Both the position numbers and the translations under genes were made by a program. DNA of 64,000 bases from Bradyrhizobium sp. CCBAU 51765 (GTDB lineage: Bacteria > Pseudomonadota > Alphaproteobacteria > Rhizobiales > Xanthobacteraceae): the NCBI RefSeq assembly GCF_015291725.1, contig NZ_CP030038.1:7553001-7617000 (forward strand), given 5' to 3'. Shown in pieces: positions 1 through 8,102 of the stretch; position 1 is the first letter of the stretch; each line of letters begins with the position of its first letter. The notes below the pieces were generated by a model that had not been told where the DNA came from, made no database searches, and saw only the letters and a program-made list of their open reading frames with translations.

Positions 1-540
1 CTTCGCCAGCATCACCAGCGCTTCGAGACCATAGGTGTTGTTGATCGGCGGGATCACGAGCTGTTTTGCGTATTTCGTGTCCTTCAGGTCGTTCCACGAA
101 GTCGGCGGCGCCCAGCCTTTCTCCTTGAACACCTTGGTGTTGTACATCAGGCCGGTCGCGACGATGCCGATCGCGACGGCGCGATCGTCCTTGAAGCGCG
201 CGGTGTCGTAGAGATCGGCCGGCAGTCCGTCGAGCTTGCCGCAGAAGCCGAGCTGGATGGCCTGGTACATCGGGCCGTCATCGACGATGGCGACGTCGAT
301 CTGCTGGTTGCCCTTCTGCGCCTGAAGCTTGGCCAGCGTGTCGGTGGAGTTGCCGGCGACGTACTCGACCTTGACGCCGTTCTCCTTCTCGAAGGCCGGG
401 ATCACCTCGTCGCGGATCGTCTTTTCGAACGAGCCGCCGTAGCCGGCGACGTAGAGGGTCTTTTGCTGGGCCGAGGCGACCGACGGGGCGGCAACGAGCG
501 CCGCGATGCTGACCGCTGTCAGAAGGCGAAGAGTCTTCAT
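1..540 (-). CDS. ABC transporter periplasmic substrate-binding protein (partial)
   Basis: Solute-binding subunit of an ABC importer, probably of the polyamine/iron(III) type. From the ATG complementary to 538-540, 180 codons stay open to the window edge, so the C-terminal part lies outside the window. The N-terminus is a Sec signal peptide (MKTLRLLTAVSIAALVAAP, cleavage probably after ASA near residue 24). The mature start LYVAGYGGSFEKTIRDEVIP and the later TGLMYNTKVF segment fit the spermidine/putrescine and Fe3+ binding-protein families. The substrate cannot be read from this fragment. Permease and ATPase genes would be expected beyond the left edge. A LysR gene is divergently arranged about 270 bp away and is a plausible regulator. 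Confidence 0.85.
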   Translation of the reverse strand, partial: MKTLRLLTAVSIAALVAAPSVASAQQKTLYVAGYGGSFEKTIRDEVIPAFEKENGVKVEYVAGNSTDTLAKLQAQKGNQQIDVAIVDDGPMYQAIQLGFCGKLDGLPADLYDTARFKDDRAVAIGIVATGLMYNTKVFKEKGWAPPTSWNDLKDTKYAKQLVIPPINNTYGLEALVMLAK

Positions 541-812
541 ATGGACCGATCTCCAATACCGGAATGAGGTGACGTGCCGACAAATCTCGGCCGAAGCGCC
601 TTCCGCATTTCCTTCCGCGCAAATCCCTCTCCGATCAGGGCTCCGGCCCCTGTGCGGCGGGTTTTGGCGCGATTTGGAGGTTTGACCCCCTCCAATCTGC
701 CGAAAAAGCGGGCTGTCTCCAGCTCTGATGAAAAAGATCGCAACCTATACTTCCATCGTCCAATGAATAATGGCACCCTCTGCATGCCAAAATGTTATGA
801 TTGGATTCTGGT

Positions 813-1784
813 ATGGCGCGGATCAATTCGCGGCAGGTGGAGGCCTTCCGGGCCACGATGCTGACCGGCAGCGTCACCGAGGCGGCAAAATTGATGGTGG
901 TGACACAACCAGCGGTCAGCCGGCTGCTGCGTGACTTCCAGGCGCTGCTCAAGATGGAGCTGTTCGAACGACGGGGCACCGGCCTGGTCCCGACCGCGGC
1001 GGCGATGGCGCTCTATACCGAGGTCGAGCGCTCCTTCGTCGGTCTCGAGCGCATCACCGCGGCTGCCGAAGAAATCCGCGGCCGGCGCACCGGTTCGCTT
1101 AGGATCGCCGCACTGCCGGCGCTGGCGAACGGCTATCTGCCGCGGCTCGCGGGGCATTTCTTGATGGAGCGCCCCAACCTCAACCTTGCCTTCTTCGGCG
1201 TGATCTCGCCGATCGTGGTCGACTGGGTGTTGAACAACCAGTGCGACATCGGCTTTGCCGAGGTGCCGATCGCGCATTCCGGCCTGCCGAGCCAGCGGCT
1301 GCCGGGACTGGCGCGCGTCGCGGTGCTGCCGACCGGTCATCGCCTCGCGGAGAAGGAAGTGCTGGAGCCGCGCGATTTCGAGGGCGAGACCTTCATCTCG
1401 CTGTCGGCGGGATCGTCGAGCCGGCATCTCGTCGACCAGGTCTTCCACCGCCACGATGTCCGCCGCGTGCTCAGGGTCGAGACCACGCTGTCGGAGATCA
1501 TGTGCGGTATGGTGTCGTCGGGACTCGGTGTGTCGATCTGCGATCCCTTCACCGCGCAGGAGTTTGCAACGCGCGGTGTCGTCGTGAGACGTTTCCTGCC
1601 GCGCATCGACTTCGAATTCTCGGCGGTCTTTCCGGCACAGCGCAGTCCGTCCCCGGTGGCGCTGGATCTGGTCGAAACCATGCGCAAGGCGCTGGTTGAA
1701 TTCGAGGATCAGGACTTGGGTTTGAACAGTGCAGCCACAGGCTCGCTGCAACCTCTCCCGCGTGCGGGAGAGGTCGGCGCGTAG
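813..1784 (+). CDS. LysR-family transcriptional regulator
   Basis: DNA-binding regulator with an N-terminal winged helix-turn-helix (about residues 1-65; TQPAVSRLLRDFQALLKMEL is the recognition-helix region) and a C-terminal effector-binding domain (about 90-300). The ATG at 813 gives MARINSRQVEAFRATML, the usual LysR beginning; an in-frame TTG at 801 would add four residues. It is transcribed away from the binding-protein gene at the left edge, the usual arrangement for a LysR regulator and its target. The last dozen codons and the TAG stop lie inside a palindromic repeat (1752-1800), so the present C-terminus was probably created or altered by that repeat. The effector is unknown. Confidence 0.93.
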   Translation: MARINSRQVEAFRATMLTGSVTEAAKLMVVTQPAVSRLLRDFQALLKMELFERRGTGLVPTAAAMALYTEVERSFVGLERITAAAEEIRGRRTGSLRIAALPALANGYLPRLAGHFLMERPNLNLAFFGVISPIVVDWVLNNQCDIGFAEVPIAHSGLPSQRLPGLARVAVLPTGHRLAEKEVLEPRDFEGETFISLSAGSSSRHLVDQVFHRHDVRRVLRVETTLSEIMCGMVSSGLGVSICDPFTAQEFATRGVVVRRFLPRIDFEFSAVFPAQRSPSPVALDLVETMRKALVEFEDQDLGLNSAATGSLQPLPRAGEVGA

Positions 1785-1800
1785 CGTCGGGAGAGGGAGC
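1752..1800. repeat. Palindromic intergenic repeat, CTCTCCC/GGGAGAG family
   Basis: A 22-base perfect hairpin starts at 1752 (arms CCTCTCCCGC and GCGGGAGAGG). The downstream sequence GGCGCGTAGCG also recurs in the copies near 22.3 and 58.5 kb. It overlaps the 3' end of the preceding LysR gene and supplies its stop codon. It sits between convergent genes and could act as a bidirectional transcript end. Confidence 0.75.
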
Positions 1801-1827
1801 GCACCGTCGTCGTAGCGCCAGCAGCGC

Positions 1828-3201
1828 TCAGCCGCTGAACGCGGCCTGCGCTTCCGGCAGGTCCCAGATCTTGCCGATCGCGGCGGTGCCGGCCGCGATG
1901 ATCGCCGCCTCATCCGAGCCGAGATAGCGGCCGGCATCGATCAGCACACGACCGTCGACCATGACCTGATCGATATTGGCGCGGTTGGCGAGCGCGATCA
2001 GCGCACGGCGGGGATCGAACAGCGGCTGCAGATGCGGATGGCTGAGATCGACAACGGTGAGATCGGCGGTGGCGCCCGGCTCGATGCGGCCGAGATCCGG
2101 ACGCTTGATGACATCGGCGGCCACCGCCGTGTTCGCCTCGATCAACTCGGGTGAGTTCGCGACGTCGGGACGCGCCGAAGTGATCTTGGAGATCAGCGAT
2201 GCCGCATTGAGCTCGCCGAGCAGGTCCATGTTGTAGCCGTCGGTGCCGACCACGGTGCGCACGCCGTGCTCGGCGAAGCGGCTGAAGGCCGCGGTGATGC
2301 CGGCGCGCGCGAAGACGCGCGGGCAGTTCAGCACGGTCATGCCGCGCGCGGCCATCAGCTTGAGGTCGTCGTCGCTGCTGAACATGCAATGTGCCGCCAT
2401 GAGGTCGGACGCCAGCAGGCCGAGCCAGTCCAGATATTGCGCGGGCGTGCGGCCGCCATAGCGCTTGCCGATGGTCTCGACCTCGGCCCGGCTCTGCGCC
2501 ATGTGCGTCGTGATGGGCACCCCGAGCTCGCGCGCCCGGGTGGCGCATGCTTTCAGCAGATCAGGACCGCAGGTGTCTGTGGCGTGCGGGCTCATCGCAA
2601 GGCTGATGCGGCCGTCGCCGCGATTGTGCCAACGTTGATAGAGCGCATTCCACGTCGCCATGTCCGTGGCGCCGTCATCGCCTGAATACTGCACCACGCC
2701 GTCCGGGCCGGCCTTGGCGTCCGATGTCGAGAACAGATAGGGCGCACCGTAGAACCGGATGCCCATCTCCTCCGCCGCGTCGAACATTTCCGGAATCGAA
2801 TTGCGGAACGGCTCCATCACGGTGGTGGCGCCTCCCTTCAGGAGTTGGAGAATGCCGAGCCGCGCCACGGCGAGCCGCTCTTCCGCTGACAAGATCTCGG
2901 CGCCGCGTTTGGTCAGCGGCAGCAGCACCGTGTAGACGATGCTCTGGTTGTTGCGGCGGCCATTGCCGTCTTCGGTGTGGCTGCGCGCGACCGCCTCGGA
3001 GAAGCAGTGATTGTGCAGGTTCAGGAGGCCCGGCAGCACGAACCGGCCGGGACGATCGTAGACCTGGTCAGCGCTGGGCTTGTCGCGCGTAATTGCCGCG
3101 ATCCTCCTGCCCTCGACCAGGACCCAATGGTCGCGCAGCACGTCCTGCGCGCCGTCCTTCCGTGACAGCACATAGCTGCCGAAAATTGCCGTGGTGCTCA
3201 T
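1828..3201 (-). CDS. Amidohydrolase of the ATZ/TRZ (chlorohydrolase/deaminase) family
   Basis: Metal-dependent hydrolase of 457 residues. The family includes guanine, cytosine and S-adenosylhomocysteine deaminases and the triazine hydrolases. Visible metal and catalytic positions are the HxH of LLNLHNHCFSEA (about residue 60), the histidine in ITTHMAQSRAE, MAAHCMFSSDDD, and the aspartate in VVGTDGYNMDLL. The C-terminal DLTVVDL and VMVDGRVLID segments are the usual beta-sandwich closing part. It is the last gene of a minus-strand operon and its ATG overlaps the stop of the upstream binding-protein gene by four bases. Substrate is not determined; a heterocyclic amine, nucleobase or ureide would fit the neighbourhood. 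Confidence 0.88.
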   Translation of the reverse strand: MSTTAIFGSYVLSRKDGAQDVLRDHWVLVEGRRIAAITRDKPSADQVYDRPGRFVLPGLLNLHNHCFSEAVARSHTEDGNGRRNNQSIVYTVLLPLTKRGAEILSAEERLAVARLGILQLLKGGATTVMEPFRNSIPEMFDAAEEMGIRFYGAPYLFSTSDAKAGPDGVVQYSGDDGATDMATWNALYQRWHNRGDGRISLAMSPHATDTCGPDLLKACATRARELGVPITTHMAQSRAEVETIGKRYGGRTPAQYLDWLGLLASDLMAAHCMFSSDDDLKLMAARGMTVLNCPRVFARAGITAAFSRFAEHGVRTVVGTDGYNMDLLGELNAASLISKITSARPDVANSPELIEANTAVAADVIKRPDLGRIEPGATADLTVVDLSHPHLQPLFDPRRALIALANRANIDQVMVDGRVLIDAGRYLGSDEAAIIAAGTAAIGKIWDLPEAQAAFSG

Positions 3202-4781
3202 GCGGGACGCACGTTCCAGAAGACGGCGGTGCCGTCGAGAATGCCGGTGATGGCCTTGCGATAGGCGGTCGGCTGTTTATACAGCCCGATCGGAATATAC
3301 GGGATTTCCTCGAACGCGACCGCCTGGATCGCGCGGCAGATGCGCTGCTGCTCGGCGAGCTCGGACGCCGCCAGCCACTGGCTGCGCAACGGCCCCATCT
3401 TCTCGCTCGCGTACCAGCCGGCGACCTTGCCTTCGCCCCGGATGTTGGTGTTGCCGGCCGGGTTGAGCCAGTCGATGCCCTGCCAATTGCCGACCGCCGC
3501 GCTCCAGCCGCCCTGCCCGATCGGATCCTTCTTGAGCTGGCGCTGCAACACGACGGCGAAATCGAGCCCGGCATATTCGACATTCATGCCGGCCTTGCGC
3601 AAGCTATCGACCGCGATCTCGCCGAGTGGCTTCTGCGCCAGCGAATTGGTGGGAACCAGCACCACGATTTTCTCGCCATTGTAGCCGGCGGCCTTGAGAT
3701 CGGCCTTGACCTTGGCGTAGTCGCGCGGGCCGCGGAAGACGTCGAGGCCGACGTCGCTCGCCATCGGCGTGCCGGGCGCGAAATAGCCGATCGGCGAAAC
3801 CTGAAAGGCGGGATCGACGCCGGCAACCGCGGTCATGAACGCGGACTGATCGATCGCGCCCAGCAGCGCGCGGCGGATGGCGGGATTGTCAAACGGCGGC
3901 TGCAGGTGATTGAGACGCAGCATGCAGGCGTAGCCGCGGGGATCGAGGATACGCGTCTCGATGTCGCCTGCAGCCCTGATCACCGGCAACAGATCATGCG
4001 GCGTGGTCTCCTGCCAATCCTGCTCGCCGGTCTGGAGCGCGGCGACACCGGTGCCGGCATCGGGCGTGGTGGTCCAGACCACGCGGTCGTAGTGCACGAT
4101 CTTCGGTCCGGCGGTCCAATCCGGCTTGCCGTCGGTGCGCGGCTGGTAGCGCTCGAACCTGGCATAGGCGTTGCGCGCGCCCTGCACGCGCTCCTCGGCG
4201 AGATAGCGGAACGGGCCGCTGCCGATCACCTCGGTCAGCGGTTTGAACGGGTCCTGGCTCGCCAGCCGCTCCGGCATCATGAAGCAGGCATTGATCGCGG
4301 CCTTGCCCAGCGCCTGCGGCAGCAGCGGGAACGGACGCTTGAGGCGAAAACGGATGGTGCGATCGTCGGCAGCCAGCAGTTCGGCCGTCGCCTCCAACAA
4401 CTCGCCGCCAAAGCCGTCTCGCGCCGCCCAGCGGCGGATGCTGGCGACGCAGTCGCGCGCGAGCACGCGCTCGCCGTCGTGCCAGAACAGGCCGCCGCGA
4501 AGCGTAAGGTCCCATTGCAGCCCGTCAGCGGAGATGACGTGGCCCGACAGCATTTGCGGCGAGACTTGCAGGGAAGCGCTCATGCCGTAGAGCGTGTCGT
4601 AGACCATGAAGCCGTGGTTTCGCGACACCTGCGCGGTCGAGTAGATGGGATCGACGAAAGCGAGATCGATCACGGGGATGAAGCGCAGCGTGGACTGAGA
4701 TTCAGCGCGGACGATGCCCGGCAGCGACAGCGCCGGCAGCGCTGCGCCAGCCTTGAGGAGCGAGCGGCGGGAGATGGGCAT
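3198..4781 (-). CDS. ABC transporter substrate-binding protein, family 5 (peptide/nickel type)
   Basis: Periplasmic binding protein of 527 residues related to DppA/OppA. The N-terminus carries a twin-arginine-like signal (ISRRSLLKAGAALPALSLPG, with A-x-A ending near IVRAES). Family-5 features include the early DPIYSTAQV segment, FWHDGERVLARDCVASIRRW, and YNGEKIVVLVPTNS. It ends in a four-base overlap with the amidohydrolase start and begins one base from the stop of the NodB-fold gene, so it belongs to the same operon. No matching DppBCDF permease or ATPase genes are seen in the window, so it is an orphan binding protein here. It may deliver ligand to a permease encoded elsewhere. Confidence 0.9.
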   Translation of the reverse strand: MPISRRSLLKAGAALPALSLPGIVRAESQSTLRFIPVIDLAFVDPIYSTAQVSRNHGFMVYDTLYGMSASLQVSPQMLSGHVISADGLQWDLTLRGGLFWHDGERVLARDCVASIRRWAARDGFGGELLEATAELLAADDRTIRFRLKRPFPLLPQALGKAAINACFMMPERLASQDPFKPLTEVIGSGPFRYLAEERVQGARNAYARFERYQPRTDGKPDWTAGPKIVHYDRVVWTTTPDAGTGVAALQTGEQDWQETTPHDLLPVIRAAGDIETRILDPRGYACMLRLNHLQPPFDNPAIRRALLGAIDQSAFMTAVAGVDPAFQVSPIGYFAPGTPMASDVGLDVFRGPRDYAKVKADLKAAGYNGEKIVVLVPTNSLAQKPLGEIAVDSLRKAGMNVEYAGLDFAVVLQRQLKKDPIGQGGWSAAVGNWQGIDWLNPAGNTNIRGEGKVAGWYASEKMGPLRSQWLAASELAEQQRICRAIQAVAFEEIPYIPIGLYKQPTAYRKAITGILDGTAVFWNVRPA

Positions 4782-5665
4782 TAGCGGTTACCGGCCTCGT
4801 GGCGCAGGAAGTTTTCCGCGATCTTCTCGCCGGTGGTGATCCAGACATCCGGGCACGATTTTGCGTAGGTCAGGAACTCGCGCAGCAGGCGCAGCCGCAT
4901 CGGGCGGCCGCTGCATTGCGGATGCAGCACCGTCGTCACCATCGCGCCCCAGTCGCGCACCTCGTCGAGCTCGTCCTTCCACATCGAGAGCACGTGCTCC
5001 TTCGGGAAGATCGAGCGCGGGCTGAAACGGGCGGAGAGGCCGTGCATCCAGTCGTCATAGCTCGCGGTCACCGGCAGCTCGATCGTGCCGGGCTTGCCGT
5101 CGGCGAGACGATGGCGATAGGGCCTGACGTCGTCACGGAACGAGGACGTATAGACGATGCCGTGGCGCACCAGTGCGACGCGCAGCTCCTCCGTGAACTC
5201 GCCGTAGGGCGCGCGATAACCGGTCGGCTTGACGCCGAGCCGGCGCTTCAGCGCCTCGAAGCCGCGCTCCAGCTCCTCCTCGATCCAGGGATCGCCGGGA
5301 TCCGGCAGCAGATGGTGATAGCCGTGATGGCCGATCTCGTGACCGGCCTTGAGGATGGACTCCGCCATCGCCGGATGCGCGTCGACCGACCACCCCGTGA
5401 CGAAGAACGTCGCCTTGAGATCGAGCTGGTCGAGCAGCTCCAGCAGCTTCGGCGTGCCGACGCGCGCCTCATAGCCGCCATAGCTCATGGTGATCAGCCG
5501 CTGTGCGTGACCTGCATCCTTGCTGGTCCAGGCGCTCTCGGCGTCCACGTCGAACGACAGGAACATCGCGGATGTATACGGCTTCGGCCAGGGATATTCG
5601 GGCGCGGGATCCGCGGTGTTGGCCGGAACGAGCGGAATGCTCTGAAGTGCCTTACTGTCCAGCAT
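4781..5665 (-). CDS. NodB-fold (polysaccharide deacetylase family) hydrolase, possibly a cyclic amide/ureide hydrolase
   Basis: 294-residue protein with the CE4/NodB fold and no signal peptide, hence probably cytoplasmic. Motif 1 is the Asp-rich FLSFDVDAESAW, motif 2 the metal-binding HEIGHHGYHH, and motif 3 GYRAPYGEFTEE. A late histidine, TTVLHPQCSGRP, fits motif 5. The family includes peptidoglycan deacetylases but also PuuE-type allantoinases and imidases. The operon combines it with an N-carbamoyl-amino-acid hydrolase, an amidohydrolase and amino-acid transporters, so hydrolysis of a cyclic amide or ureide is more likely than a cell-wall role (inference). The start overlaps the upstream gene by 14 bases, indicating translational coupling. 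Confidence 0.85.
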   Translation of the reverse strand: MLDSKALQSIPLVPANTADPAPEYPWPKPYTSAMFLSFDVDAESAWTSKDAGHAQRLITMSYGGYEARVGTPKLLELLDQLDLKATFFVTGWSVDAHPAMAESILKAGHEIGHHGYHHLLPDPGDPWIEEELERGFEALKRRLGVKPTGYRAPYGEFTEELRVALVRHGIVYTSSFRDDVRPYRHRLADGKPGTIELPVTASYDDWMHGLSARFSPRSIFPKEHVLSMWKDELDEVRDWGAMVTTVLHPQCSGRPMRLRLLREFLTYAKSCPDVWITTGEKIAENFLRHEAGNR

Positions 5666-6467
5666 TGATGGTGGCCTTCTCGATTGCGTTGTCAGTCAGT
5701 TTCCATTTGGCGAGCAAGGTCTTGTAGGTGCCGTCAGCGATCAGCGCGTCGACCGCCTCCAGCATGGCCTGCTGCAATGCCTTCTCCTTCACCGGCAGAG
5801 CAATGCCGGTGAATTGCTGCGCGATGGGCTCGCCCACCGTCGCGTAGTTGCCGGGCTCGAGGTCCATGATGTAGGGCAGCGTCTCGTTGCCCTGGGCAGC
5901 GGCGTCGATGCGGCCCTGCCTGAGCTGGGTGCGCGCATCGGCCGAACCGTCGGTGCCGACGAACTGGATCGGATTGCCGCCGCAATTCTTCTCGCTCCAG
6001 GCCGCGATCTGCGCCGGAAACATGGTGCGGCGGCTGGCGCCGACCTTCTTGCCGCAGAGCGCCACCGCATCCTTGAATTCGGCCTTGCGCGACGCCTGCA
6101 CGAAGAACTGCGGGCCGCTTCGCAAGTAATCGACGAAGGACGCGACCTCGTGCCGGCTGGCATAGTCCGTGAAGCCGGACAGGATGGCATCCACCCGCCC
6201 GGTCGAGATCGACGGCATGAATTCGGCAAAGCTCGTCTCCTGCCATTCGATCTTGACGCCGAGCTTGCGGCCGATGGCTTCGCCGAGATCGATGTCGAAG
6301 CCGGACAGGGCGTTGGTGGCGGGATCGCGAAACTCCATCGGCGGATAGTTCGGCACCAGCGCGACCTTGAGGCTGCCGCGCTTGGCGATCTCCGCCGGCA
6401 ATTCAGCCGCCATCGCCGACGCATGCATGGCACCCAGGAACGCCGTCGCAACCAAAAGTCTCTTCAT
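5652..6467 (-). CDS. Amino-acid ABC transporter substrate-binding protein (SBP family 3)
   Basis: 271-residue periplasmic binding protein of the polar amino-acid type. The ATG at 6467 is preferred over upstream GTG and TTG codons because it starts a clean signal peptide (MKRLLVATAFLGAMHASAMA, mature ELPAEIAKRG). Hallmarks are YPPMEFRDP, LSGFDIDLGEAIGRKLG and GYxP-like FADYASR/VDAILSGFTDY segments. It resembles the second binding protein at 8099-8926 (both have AAELPAEI at the mature end and a PxMEFRDPATN/PMEYRDPATN segment), so the two arose by duplication. It follows the ATPase gene by 17 bases, and both presumably feed the one permease in the operon. Confidence 0.92.
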   Translation of the reverse strand: MKRLLVATAFLGAMHASAMAAELPAEIAKRGSLKVALVPNYPPMEFRDPATNALSGFDIDLGEAIGRKLGVKIEWQETSFAEFMPSISTGRVDAILSGFTDYASRHEVASFVDYLRSGPQFFVQASRKAEFKDAVALCGKKVGASRRTMFPAQIAAWSEKNCGGNPIQFVGTDGSADARTQLRQGRIDAAAQGNETLPYIMDLEPGNYATVGEPIAQQFTGIALPVKEKALQQAMLEAVDALIADGTYKTLLAKWKLTDNAIEKATINAGQ

Positions 6468-6483
6468 CACCAAGCCCCCATGT

Positions 6484-7248
6484 TCAGATCACAGCCGAAA
6501 GAAATGCCCTGGTGCGCTCCTCGCGCGGTGCGCCCAATACGTCGGACGCACGCCCCTGCTCGACGATCGCGCCCTGGTCCATGTAGACGACGCGGTCGGC
6601 GACCTCGCGGGCGAAGCCGAGCTCGTGCGTCACCACCATCATGGTCATGCCGCTTCGCGCCAGCTCCTTCATCACCGCGAGCACCTCGCCGACGAGTTCG
6701 GGATCGAGCGCGCTGGTCGGCTCGTCGAACAGCATCAGCATCGGCTTCATGGCGAGCGCCCGCGCGATCGCGACGCGCTGCTGCTGGCCGCCGGAGAGCT
6801 GGGCGGGATATGAATCCGCCTTGGCCGCCAGCCCGACGCGGCGAAGCAGATCGAGCGCCTCGGCGCGCACCTCATCGGCTTTACGCCCCTGAACCTGGGT
6901 CGGACCCTCGGTGATGTTCTCCAGCGCGGTCTTGTGCGGAAACAAATTGAAGCGCTGGAACACCATGCCGGTCTTCAGCCGCTGCCGGCCGATCTCACGC
7001 TCGGTGAGTCGACGCAGCCGTCCGCCCTGCTCGCGCACGCCCAGCAGCTCGCCCTCGAGCCAGATGCCGCCGGCATCGATCGTGGCAAGCTGGTTGATGC
7101 AGCGGAGCAGCGTCGTCTTGCCGGAGCCGGAGGCGCCGATCAGGCACATCACCTCGCCGGGCCAGACGTCGAGCGAGACCTTCTTGAGAGCCTGAAACTC
7201 TCCAAAACTCTTGCTGACGGAGCGGATCGCGACGAGGGGCTTTGTCAT
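6484..7248 (-). CDS. Amino-acid ABC transporter ATP-binding protein
   Basis: 254-residue ATPase of the polar amino-acid importer family (HisP/GlnQ type). Walker A is GASGSGKTTLL (about residue 37), the signature is LSGGQQQRVAIARA, Walker B is LMLFDEPTSALDPE, and the switch histidine lies in MMVVTHELGFA. The start ATG overlaps the permease stop codon in an ATGA arrangement, so the two subunits are translationally coupled. It energises uptake through the permease encoded just upstream, served by two binding proteins in the same operon. Confidence 0.96.
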   Translation of the reverse strand: MTKPLVAIRSVSKSFGEFQALKKVSLDVWPGEVMCLIGASGSGKTTLLRCINQLATIDAGGIWLEGELLGVREQGGRLRRLTEREIGRQRLKTGMVFQRFNLFPHKTALENITEGPTQVQGRKADEVRAEALDLLRRVGLAAKADSYPAQLSGGQQQRVAIARALAMKPMLMLFDEPTSALDPELVGEVLAVMKELARSGMTMMVVTHELGFAREVADRVVYMDQGAIVEQGRASDVLGAPREERTRAFLSAVI

Positions 7249-8102
7249 CGTGCCAGCCGCAATGTGCCGCGCGCAAAACGACGTTCGAGCAGCATCTGGA
7301 GCGGGGTCAGGATCGAGACCACGAGCAGGTACCAGAGACCGGCGACGATCAGGAGCTCGATCACGCGTGAGTTGGCGTAGTAGATGTTCTCGGCGTTGTG
7401 CAGCAGCTCGGGATACTGGATCACGCTGGCAAGCGACGTCGCCTTCACCATTCCGATGAACTCGTTGCCGAGCGGCGGGATCACCACGCGCATCGCCTGC
7501 GGCAGCACGATCCGCCGCAGCGCGCGCAGCCGCCCCATGCCGATCGCCTGCGCCGCCTCATATTGCCCGATATCGACCGACAGCATGCCGGCGCGCATCA
7601 CTTCGGAGGTGTAGGCGCCCTGGTTGATGCCGAGCCCAAGCAAGGCGGCGAGGAATGGCGTCATGACGTCGACGGCGCGTGCGGACCACAGGCCGGGGAT
7701 GCCGATGGTCGGGAACACCAGCGCGAGATTGAACCACAGCAGCAATTGCAGGATCAGCGGGGTGCCGCGAAACAGCCAGGTGTAGCCGGCCGCGACTGTC
7801 TTCAGCACCGGGTTGGGTGACAGCCGCATGATCGCAACGACGATGCCGAGCACGATGCCGAGCGCCATCGCCAGCACCGCCATCACCATGGTGTTGACGA
7901 TGCCTTCGAGAATGACCTTTGCTGTCAGAAAGCGGCCGACATAGGACCATTCGATCTGGCCGGCCGCGAACGCGCGCGCAATCGCCGCCAGCACGAGGAT
8001 GATCAGGGCCGCGCTCAGCCAGCGAAACCAGTGCGGCTCGCGCGCGATCTGCATTCCCGACAGATCGGGAAATCCGTCCGCGAGTGCCGGAGCCGGCTTC
8101 AT
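7245..8102 (-). CDS. Amino-acid ABC transporter permease
   Basis: 285-residue inner-membrane permease of the HisM/GlnP family. It starts at the ATG complementary to 8100-8102 (MKPAPALADGFPDLSGMQIA); the open frame continues upstream but only as antisense-like sequence over the binding-protein gene. Hydrophobic segments follow residues 25-45, 65-90, 105-130, 145-170 and 245-265. The EAA loop is GQYEAAQAIGMGRLRALRR. A soluble N-terminal extension precedes the first membrane segment, as in some rhizobial permeases. It overlaps the upstream binding-protein gene and the downstream ATPase gene by four bases each. Confidence 0.94.
   Translation of the reverse strand: MKPAPALADGFPDLSGMQIAREPHWFRWLSAALIILVLAAIARAFAAGQIEWSYVGRFLTAKVILEGIVNTMVMAVLAMALGIVLGIVVAIMRLSPNPVLKTVAAGYTWLFRGTPLILQLLLWFNLALVFPTIGIPGLWSARAVDVMTPFLAALLGLGINQGAYTSEVMRAGMLSVDIGQYEAAQAIGMGRLRALRRIVLPQAMRVVIPPLGNEFIGMVKATSLASVIQYPELLHNAENIYYANSRVIELLIVAGLWYLLVVSILTPLQMLLERRFARGTLRLAR

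Noticed and set aside
4781..5665. nodB nodulation gene
   Set aside because: The fold is shared, but no other nod gene or nod box is present and the gene is embedded in a catabolic operon.
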